Source: Winogradskyella tangerina (GTDB lineage: Bacteria > Bacteroidota > Bacteroidia > Flavobacteriales > Flavobacteriaceae). From it: DNA of 64,000 bases. This document shows positions 8,307-16,100 of this stretch, in pieces (positions within the stretch are counted from its first letter, which is position 1; every line of letters starts with the position of its first letter). The notes under the pieces were generated by a model. That model saw only the letters and a program-made list of their open reading frames with translations, ran no database searches and was not told where the DNA came from. The translations under genes and the position numbers were made by a program. The stretch spans positions 62,001-126,000 of the forward strand of contig NZ_QERF01000003.1 of assembly GCF_003260205.1 (NCBI RefSeq), given 5' to 3'.

Positions 8307-8344
8307 CATTTTCTTTTTTAGGCCAAAATTCTGATCTAAGTTTG
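8307..8344 (+). promoter_or_regulatory. Promoter of the exported protein gene at 8374
   Basis: CATTTTCTTTTTT at 8307-8319 and -7 box TAAGTTTG at 8337-8344. Spacing and the T-rich box are the same as at 5851-5888. The start codon lies 29 bases after the -7 box. Confidence 0.7.
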
Positions 8345-8373
8345 TACTGTTCAATTATTTAAAATCTATTATC

Positions 8374-8994
8374 ATGAAATTCAAAAAATCAAAAAACGGA
8401 CAAGACAGTATTAGAATTAATACCGTAAAACACAATCTCTATTTATCATTATTCGCGATTGTATTTACAGCTTTGAGTGTAGCAGCGCAAACAACCCCTG
8501 AACCACCAACACCGCCAGAAACACCGAAGACCTCATCGAGTAAATCTTACTCTGTATCTGTAGAAAACGATGACAATGAAAGGCAGAATAGTTCGGTCTC
8601 TGTGTCTGTTTCCGACGACAGTTATAAGTTTAGAGCCAGATTTCATAATTCAAAAACTGAAGGGCTTAAAAATATGATCATGGAAAGTCTAAGTGATCAA
8701 AACCTCACTGTAAAAGGTAGCACGTATTTATGGACAGATGCTAAAAGCGGTGACGATATCTTTGAATGTAAGCTTAGTAAGGGACAACTTAGAATTTATC
8801 TCGACACGGAAGTAGCCTCTAAAGACTTTACAGAGGATATTAAATTACTTGGTGAAGAATTAAAGTATTATATCTCAGGTTCGAGTGCCAAAGTTGCGAC
8901 TAGAGAATTAGAAAAAGCCGAACGCGAACTAGGAAAAGCAGAACGCGAATTGGCAAGAGCTAAGCGCGAAGCTAAACGCGCTGTAAAAAATTAA
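8374..8994 (+). CDS. Exported protein of unknown function, likely target of the adjacent two-component system
   Basis: 206 residues. There is a long basic n-region, then a hydrophobic stretch (about 24-38) ending in VAAQ, which fits a signal peptide. A Pro/Thr-rich segment follows, then Ser/Val-rich repeats (SYSVSVENDD and SSVSVSVSDD), then an alpha/beta domain of about 100 residues (residues 80-170), and a C-terminal charged helix with three 7-residue repeats (EKAEREL, GKAEREL, ARAKREA). The tail could be a coiled coil or bind envelope polymers. No family is recognised. The gene has its own promoter with the same operator as the kinase/regulator operon, so it is probably an effector or feedback component of that system. 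Confidence 0.75.
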   Translation: MKFKKSKNGQDSIRINTVKHNLYLSLFAIVFTALSVAAQTTPEPPTPPETPKTSSSKSYSVSVENDDNERQNSSVSVSVSDDSYKFRARFHNSKTEGLKNMIMESLSDQNLTVKGSTYLWTDAKSGDDIFECKLSKGQLRIYLDTEVASKDFTEDIKLLGEELKYYISGSSAKVATRELEKAERELGKAERELARAKREAKRAVKN

Positions 8995-9060
8995 ACATCA
9001 GTCAATCCTAAAGAATATTCTATAATATTCTATAAATTAGCCATTAAATAATCTTGTTTA

Positions 9061-10182
9061 ATGGCTTTACTCGTTTTTTACGCTATCATTTCGATATTCT
9101 TTTCTTTTTTATGTTCCATTTTAGAAGCGGTTTTATTGAGTATTACTCCAACATTTATAAATGTTAAGAAGAATGAAGGCAAGGCCTATGCCGAAAATTT
9201 AGAAGAATTAAAAAAAGACGTTGATCGTCCATTAATTGCAATACTTACCCTTAATACCATTGCACACACCGTTGGTGCGATCTTGGTTGGTGTACAAGCC
9301 AAAGCGGCTTATGCTGAACTTTATGGAAGCACCAAACGAAGTGTTTTAGGTGTAGAATTTACAGAGGATGTAATGGTAGGATTAGTATCTACCATAATGA
9401 CCATTCTAATTTTAGTGGCTTCGGAAATCATCCCGAAAACTATTGGTGCTACCTACTGGAAACAACTTGCCAATTTCACATCAAAGGCGCTCAATGCATT
9501 GATCTTCCCTTTGAAATGGACTGGCATTTTATGGTTGCTACAACTCACTACCAAGCTCATTGGTGGAAAAGGCCATCACGGGAGTGTTCTAAGTCGTGAA
9601 GACTTTCATGCTATGACCGATATTGCTCAGGAGTCGGGTGTCTTTCAGGAAAATGAAAGTACAGTCATCAAAAACCTATTGACCTTTCAAGAAGTACAGG
9701 CTAAGGATATTATGACGCCACGAACAGTTATGAAAACCGAGGACGAAAGCACGACCATTGAAGATTTTTTCAACGCTAATCAAAATATTCGTTTTTCTCG
9801 AATTCCGGTGTATACGGAAGATCCGGATAATATTACCGGACTCGTTTTAAAAGACGAAGTTTTCAAGGAAATGGCGCTCGATAAAAAGTCTAAACTGCTT
9901 TCAGAAATAAAACGAAGTATTATTATCGTTAATCGCAGTTTACCAATTCCAACGCTTTTTGAAAAATTAGTAGAAAGCAGAAATCATATGGCCTTAGTGG
10001 TAGATGAATACGGTTCTGTAAGCGGATTGGTAACTATGGAAGATGTTATTGAAACACTTCTCGGACTAGAAATTATGGACGAAAGTGATAATGTATCTGA
10101 CCTCCAATTACTTGCGAGAAAAAGCTGGGAATCGAGAGCTAAACGTCTTGGGTTGATAGATAATGAAAAACCTGAAGACTAA
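9061..10182 (+). CDS. CNNM-domain membrane protein with CBS pair (CorC/TlyC-like)
   Basis: 373 residues. The N-terminal CNNM (DUF21) domain has about four membrane segments (1-20, 60-80, 95-125, 140-165), and a CBS pair follows (about 205-325: DIMTPRTVMKTEDES then MALVVDEYGSVSGLVTMEDVIETLLG). The extra C-terminal CorC_HlyC domain of many relatives is absent, so this is the short form. The family is linked to Mg2+/Co2+ export; older names are hemolysin. The stop overlaps the next gene's start (TAATG), so it leads a translationally coupled run of five genes. The start has almost no leader; two AATATTCTAT repeats lie 25-50 bases upstream. Confidence 0.88.
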   Translation: MALLVFYAIISIFFSFLCSILEAVLLSITPTFINVKKNEGKAYAENLEELKKDVDRPLIAILTLNTIAHTVGAILVGVQAKAAYAELYGSTKRSVLGVEFTEDVMVGLVSTIMTILILVASEIIPKTIGATYWKQLANFTSKALNALIFPLKWTGILWLLQLTTKLIGGKGHHGSVLSREDFHAMTDIAQESGVFQENESTVIKNLLTFQEVQAKDIMTPRTVMKTEDESTTIEDFFNANQNIRFSRIPVYTEDPDNITGLVLKDEVFKEMALDKKSKLLSEIKRSIIIVNRSLPIPTLFEKLVESRNHMALVVDEYGSVSGLVTMEDVIETLLGLEIMDESDNVSDLQLLARKSWESRAKRLGLIDNEKPED

Positions 10183-10655
10183 TGGATACCTGCTATATTG
10201 AAACACCATTGGGTCATGCTAAGATTGTAGGTGATGATGAAGGTATTTCGGCAGTTTCCATATTAGATTCAAAAGAAGAGCTATCAGAAGTGATCCCAGA
10301 ATCACTCTTAGAATGCGCTACACAATTGAAAGCCTACTTTAATGATCAGCTCAAAACCTTCGATCTTAAATTAAATCCAGAGGGTACTTCATTTCAAAAA
10401 AAAGTCTGGCAGCAATTACAATTAATTCCTTACGGTAAAAGCATTTCCTACCTAGAATTATCCAAACAGTTAGGTGATGCTAAGGCGATTAGAGCTGTTG
10501 CTAGCGCTAATGGTAAAAACCCACTTTGGATTATAATTCCTTGCCATAGAGTTATCGGAAGTGACGGGAGTCTTACAGGTTATGCCGGTGGACTTCATCG
10601 AAAACAATGGCTACTCAATCACGAGAGTGAATTCAAACAACAAACCCTATTCTAA
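10182..10655 (+). CDS. ogt: Methylated-DNA--protein-cysteine methyltransferase
   Basis: 157 residues. The protein transfers the methyl group from O6-methylguanine in DNA to its own cysteine, a suicidal repair reaction. The active site is IIPCHRVIGSDG with C121, followed by the GYAGGLHRKQWLL helix typical of the family. The helix-turn-helix with QKKVWQQLQLIPYGKSISY precedes it. The N-terminal domain is short, as in Ogt. Both junctions are TAATG overlaps with the CNNM gene and the DUF4442 gene, so expression is probably coupled to theirs. Confidence 0.95.
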   Translation: MDTCYIETPLGHAKIVGDDEGISAVSILDSKEELSEVIPESLLECATQLKAYFNDQLKTFDLKLNPEGTSFQKKVWQQLQLIPYGKSISYLELSKQLGDAKAIRAVASANGKNPLWIIIPCHRVIGSDGSLTGYAGGLHRKQWLLNHESEFKQQTLF

Positions 10656-11170
10656 TGTATAAGTCTGGTACAGAGTTTCTAAAAAAATACTTTAAAGTAT
10701 CAACCATTTATAAATACGGTTTTAATTGGTCGCCTATGTATCGCCGTACTACAGCCAAACTCGTTGAGGTAAGCGACGATTTGTACTATGTGAAAATTCG
10801 ACTTAAACTCAACTGGAAAAACCGAAATTATGCAGGGACTATTTTTGGTGGAAGTATGCTTGCAGCTACTGATCCTATATACATGATACAGTTGCTGCAA
10901 ATCTTAGGAAATGATTATGTGGTTTGGGACAAAGCTGTAGAAGCACGCTATAAAAAGCCTGCTAAGTCGACTATTTATGGCGAATTTATTTTTTCTGAAG
11001 AGGAAATAAAATCAATTAAACAAAAGGTTAAAGCAGAGCAGCAAATCGATATTACAAAAACCATGAATTTGGTTGACAAAGACCAACAAATTGTTGCTAC
11101 TTTTAATAAAACACTATACATCGCGGATAAGCGTTTTTATAAAGACAAACTGAAAAAACGCAAGTCGTAA
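10655..11170 (+). CDS. DUF4442 hotdog-fold protein (thioesterase-like)
   Basis: 171 residues. The region WKNRNYAGTIFGGSMLAATDPIYMIQLL is the hotdog helix signature of DUF4442 proteins, which resemble PaaI-type thioesterases. No signal peptide is present, so it is cytoplasmic. The C-terminus is very basic. The start overlaps the ogt stop by TAATG. The substrate is unknown; acyl-CoA or acyl-ACP thioester hydrolysis is the family-based guess. Confidence 0.8.
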   Translation: MYKSGTEFLKKYFKVSTIYKYGFNWSPMYRRTTAKLVEVSDDLYYVKIRLKLNWKNRNYAGTIFGGSMLAATDPIYMIQLLQILGNDYVVWDKAVEARYKKPAKSTIYGEFIFSEEEIKSIKQKVKAEQQIDITKTMNLVDKDQQIVATFNKTLYIADKRFYKDKLKKRKS

Positions 11171-11185
11171 TTAATATTGAACTAA

Positions 11186-12328
11186 ATGAAAATTATTAAA
11201 AAACTACTGAAATGGATTGTAGGTATTATTGCTGTTTTAGTTATTACTGCTTACATATTTGACTATGATTATATTTTGAAAGGTGTGCGCGTGGTTTATT
11301 TCACAGGGCATGTCACGGCCTTTATTGATGACTATCCTTATTTTGAAAATGATACCATTAAGAAAGGGAATCGTACCGATGAATGGGACTTACATAAAGA
11401 TTACAATACGATAGAAGCGACAGATATATTGAAAGACACCAACACAGAATTCGGAACTGTGGCTTTTATGATCATAAAAAACGATAGTATCTATTACGAG
11501 TGGTATGCTGATGGTTACAGTGCAGATTCTAAAACCAATTCGTTTTCTATGGCGAAAAGTATCACTACGTCCTTGATGGCAAAGGCCATAATGGATGGAT
11601 ACATCGAAAGTTTAGATCAACCAATAAGTGATTTTTATCCTGAATTCAAAGATTCTAAAACCACAGTTGGAGATCTGTCTTCAATGGCTTCTGGGTTAGA
11701 TTGGGTTGAGCATTACACGAGTCCGTTTTCAATTACAGCAAGGGCTAATTATGATGATGATTTAGCCGAAACCATTCTCAATCAGAAGGTAATTAAAACA
11801 CCTGGTCAGGAATTCGAATACTTAAGCGGCAGTACACAACTTTTAGGTATGATCATTGAAAAGGCTACGAACAAAAAACTGGCAGATTACTTATCTGAAA
11901 GTTTCTGGCAGCCCTTGGGTGCCAAAAGTGATGCGCTATGGCAGCTTGATGATGATGAAAACCGTCTTGCCAAAGCGTTTTGTTGCATTTCGAGTAATGC
12001 CCGCGATTTTGCAAGATTTGGAAAACTCTACAAAGACCACGGTCGTTGGAATGGACAGCAAATCCTCGACTCAACTTTTGTAGCAAAAGCAACAACCAAT
12101 AGATTTGAAGGCCAACCCTACGGCTATGGTTTTTGGATCAGTGATTACATGGACAAACATATATTTTTAATGCGTGGTATATTGGGTCAGTACGTTATCA
12201 CAATTCCAGAAGACAATACCATTATCGTTAGACTTGGCCATCATCGTAGTCCGGAGTTGATGGACTCCTTCCCGCTCGATTATTATATTTACTTAGACGA
12301 GGCTTATAATATGCTAGATAAAATTTGA
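11186..12328 (+). CDS. Serine hydrolase of the class C beta-lactamase/PBP4 family
   Basis: 380 residues with an N-terminal membrane anchor (about 8-26) and a beta-lactamase-type domain facing the periplasm. The nucleophile motif SxxK is S121-MAK124 in NSFSMAKSITT. The second motif is Y212-LS in FEYLSGST. The third, usually HxG or KTG, is less clear (perhaps RLGHH near the end). Members of this family include esterases, amidases and D-amino-acid peptidases; resistance activity cannot be inferred. It is 15 bases after the DUF4442 gene and 13 bases before the exonuclease, so it belongs to the same operon. Confidence 0.85.
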   Translation: MKIIKKLLKWIVGIIAVLVITAYIFDYDYILKGVRVVYFTGHVTAFIDDYPYFENDTIKKGNRTDEWDLHKDYNTIEATDILKDTNTEFGTVAFMIIKNDSIYYEWYADGYSADSKTNSFSMAKSITTSLMAKAIMDGYIESLDQPISDFYPEFKDSKTTVGDLSSMASGLDWVEHYTSPFSITARANYDDDLAETILNQKVIKTPGQEFEYLSGSTQLLGMIIEKATNKKLADYLSESFWQPLGAKSDALWQLDDDENRLAKAFCCISSNARDFARFGKLYKDHGRWNGQQILDSTFVAKATTNRFEGQPYGYGFWISDYMDKHIFLMRGILGQYVITIPEDNTIIVRLGHHRSPELMDSFPLDYYIYLDEAYNMLDKI

Positions 12329-12341
12329 AAAACACCATGCC

Positions 12342-13053
12342 ATGATCTCCAAACTTAACCTCGAAAACATACTATTTTTAGACATTGAAACCGTCCCGGA
12401 AACTGAATCCTTTTCAGATTTAAACAAGGACAAACAAGAGCTCTGGGAAGCCAAATCCAAATACCAACGTAAAGACGAATTTACGCCCGAGGAATTTTAC
12501 GATAGGGCCGGTATTTGGGCAGAATTTGGAAAGATCATCTGTATTTCCGTGGGGTATTTCAAAATGAATGGTGATGTTAGAACCTATAGGGTTACCTCAT
12601 TTCACGGTGATGAAATCTATTCTGAAAGACTTCAAAAATCTGGTTATTTCACACTTCAGTCAAAACAAGCATTTATTGTGTGCGCATAACGGAAAGGAAT
12701 TCGATTTTCCTTACATCGCCAGGCGCATGATCATTCACAATATTGAACTTCCTTACAAGCTTAATCTCTTCGGAAAAAAGCCTTGGGAAGTACCTCATTT
12801 AGACACCTTAGAATTATGGAAATTTGGAGATTATAAAAATTACACCTCCTTAAAACTACTTACAAATGTATTAGGCATACCGTCACCTAAAGATGATATT
12901 GATGGTAGTGAAGTATACAAAGTCTATTACGAAGACAAAGACATTGATCGTATTATCACCTATTGCGAAAAAGATACGATCGCTGTAGCACAGGTGTTGC
13001 TGCGCTTGCGTGGTGACGAACTACTACACGAGAATGAAATTAAACACATATAA
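12342..13053 (+). pseudogene. PolB-like 3'-5' exonuclease, interrupted by a frameshift near 12613
   Basis: Two overlapping frames together encode one exonuclease of about 237 residues. Frame one (from 12342) holds Exo I (LDIETVPE) and runs to FHGDE; out of frame it stops at 12689. The second frame, usable from about 12613, continues KSILKDFKNL, then Exo II in CAHNGKEFDFPYIARRM and Exo III in YCEKDTIAVAQ, to TAA 13051-13053. Adding two bases to the short A-run at 12613-12615 would restore an uninterrupted FHGDEKSILKDF, so a homopolymer indel is likely. Either this is a sequencing error or the gene is recently broken; programmed slippage is less likely. The family is DNA_pol_B_exo2-like and acts on DNA ends. 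Confidence 0.8.
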
Positions 13054-13054
13054 A

Positions 13055-13084
13055 AAAACCCAGAAGCAAAACTTCTGGGTTTTT
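13055..13084. terminator. Bidirectional intrinsic terminator
   Basis: AAAACCCAGAAG (13055-13066) pairs with CTTCTGGGTTTT (13072-13083) around a 5-base loop, with A and T tracts on the two sides. It serves the exonuclease (plus) and the metalloprotease (minus), which converge here. Confidence 0.9.
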
Positions 13085-13104
13085 AAATGGGCATTTTTAT
13101 CTAA

Positions 13105-16100
13105 TTAGTTCTTGATAAATTTCTTAGTTAATACTTCATCGCCATCATTGATTTCAATAAAGTACATACCGCCTTCAAGTTTTGAAACATCTACTTTTCC
13201 TTCAGAAGTTCCAGTAGCTACTGTTCGTCCTTGAATATTTACAATCTTATATTTGAAGGTTTCTAAACTAGATACCTCAACATTAAGAATGTTTCCTTTA
13301 ACCGGATTTGGATAGATACTAATATCAGCCTCAGACAGTTCTGGTGATTCATAGTAACCAACAACTTCTAAGTTGTCGCCTCTACCTCTAGAGCCACTAG
13401 AAATACCTGTAATTGTTACTTGATCGATAAATATCTGATCATTATTTCCGGAAGCATCACACTGGAATCTAAATCCGGAGTTTGCTGCAAAATTATATTG
13501 TGCTGGATTAATGGTCACTGTAGCGTTATAGAAGGTATTGTTATTAATATCAACGCCTCTTGTCCATGTTTGAACCGTGATCCATGACGAACCATCAAAG
13601 AATCGCAACCAGAAATCTTCTCCATTTTCCATACTAAATACATAGAAGTAAAAATCAACTTCAACTGATGTATACGGCGTAACATCTACATTGTTTAAAC
13701 TCATAGATGATGCAACACCAGAATTATCTCTTATACGTATGGAGAAGTTATTTTCAAAAGATCGGGCTGGGTCATTACGTCTTGCACAATCAGATCCTCC
13801 GTCTATCCAACCATCGAGTCCACTTTCGAAGAAACCTTCATTCAATATAACATCTTGAGAACTACATGGTGCACATGACGATCCTCCGCAATCAACACCA
13901 GTTTCATCTCCATTTTGAATACCATCAGAACAAGTTGGTGCTGCCAGTGTTGTTATACTAGCCGTATTACTCGCCGTAGAACTATTTCCAGCAGCATCAT
14001 TAGCTATTACATAATAATCATAATTAGTACTCTCTGCCAATCCAGTAGCTGTGTATGAAGTTCCTGTTAGGTTAATTAATAACGAACCGTTTTGATACAA
14101 GTCGTAATCAGTAACACCAACATTATCTGTTGCTCCACTCCAAGTTAAATCAACAGAATTCTCAGTGACATTACTCGCTACAATCGTAGCTGGTGAAGGT
14201 GCTTGCGTATCTGGTGCCGGTGGACCAACTAAATTTACATCATCAATAGCAATATCTGCTTGCCAGGTACTACCTGTAACACGGTTGAATCGTAATTGTA
14301 CACCTTTACCTAAATAAGCATTTAAGCTAATACTCGCACTTTGCCAAGAGTTACCAAGGTTGCCAACACTATTCCAAATCGATGTCCATGTCGCACCTTC
14401 ATCATCAGTAATTTCAAGATCAATGGTTCCCATATCAGCTGCTCCGAACTGGTGATAGCTAAAGTTGAATGTTGCCTCTGTTAAACCACCGAGATCGAAA
14501 CACGGAGAAGTGATGATTGCTCTTTTATCTGGATAACCTGTTCCGTTACCTGAGGCTTCAACATAAATATAGCTCGAGCCTTCAATTGCTGAAGATGGAC
14601 CAGTACTGTTAGAAGGCGTGCCTCCCGAATTCACTGACCAGTTGATATCATCAGCTGTTGATTGCGTCCATGCGCCAATGGATCCTTCAAAACCTTCAGA
14701 ATACGGGAAGGTAGAAATTCCACCAGAGCATCCCGTAGATGGTTCGGATACATTTACTGTTCTTATAACTTGAGTTGCAGCATTTCCAGCGGCATCACTA
14801 ACGTTATAGGTTACCTGGTAAGATCCTGCTGTATTTGTATCTACGGAACCTCCAATGACAATGTTAGCAGTAATATCGCCATCTAAATTGTCCGTTGCTG
14901 TTGCTCCCTGTTCAACATAAGGATCTCCAACAGTCAAATTAATTGTTGATGCGCCAATCAAATTAATCACCGGTGGCGTGGTATCTGCTTCAACATTAAC
15001 TGTTCTGGTTACCTGAGCAGCGGCATTCCCTGAACTGTCACTCACATTATAATTTACAAAATAAGTCCCTGCTACAGAAGTATTGACAGTTCCTGTGATC
15101 ACAATATTCGCACTGATGTCCCCATCAAAATTATCAGTTGCCGTTGCACCTAATTCATTATAAGCTTCACCAACATTTAGATCGATAGTTGACGCTCCAA
15201 TAAGTGTTATAACAGGAGGTGTTGTATCAGGGTTCACATTAACCGTCCTAGTGACTTCTGTTGCTGCATTTCCAGCCGTATCACTCACATTATAAGTTAC
15301 AACATATGAACCAACAACATTGGTGTTTACAGTATCACCTCCAACGACAATGCTCGAGGTAAGATTTCCATCAACATTATCGGTTGCAGTAGCACCAAGT
15401 TCGGTGTAAGTGTCTCCTAAATCAAGATTTATGGTTGAAGCCCCATTTAGCGTAATAACTGGTGCTTCAGTATCAGGTCCACTACCCTGAATAATTACGG
15501 TGTAGTCTTCAACTTCACCATAAGTGAAATTATCACATGGTCCAGGAATCTGATTATAACGCAGAGTAACTCTCATTCGAGTGGAATTTTCTACAGCTCC
15601 TGCCGGAATGGTAAAACTACCTCCAACTGGAGTTGCCTGAGTTGGTGCTATAGTTAACACCTCTTCACCTGCATCTGTAAAATCTCCATCTCTGTTATAA
15701 TCAATCCACACACCGTATCCTTCGTTGTATAGCGTACCTGTCCAAGTTGGTGTTATGGTAATTGTATACTGATCACCTTTTGTTAATGTGGTTGAAATAT
15801 TTGTAAAGTCTGAATAGAATTGTGCACCAGAACTATTATCAATGGTATTCAATTGAACTCTACTGATAAACTCATCATTGACATTTGTACTCGCTGAATT
15901 ACAATAGTTAAGTTGAACATCGGTTGTGGTGAAAGTCACTGAACTGCTATATGCAGAATTAGAGCCTCCTGAACATTTACTTCTCACCTGAGCTTCATAC
16001 TCGGTTAATGCTGTCAAACCGGTTAAGTTTGAAGAAATTCCGGTAACCGCATTGGTTGTCCATGTTGAAGTTCCTGTTTGACGGTATCTTAAATCATAAG

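Noticed and set aside
12568..13053. Separate 161-residue gene
   Set aside because: It is the 3' part of the frameshifted exonuclease; its first 15 residues are out of frame with the family sequence.
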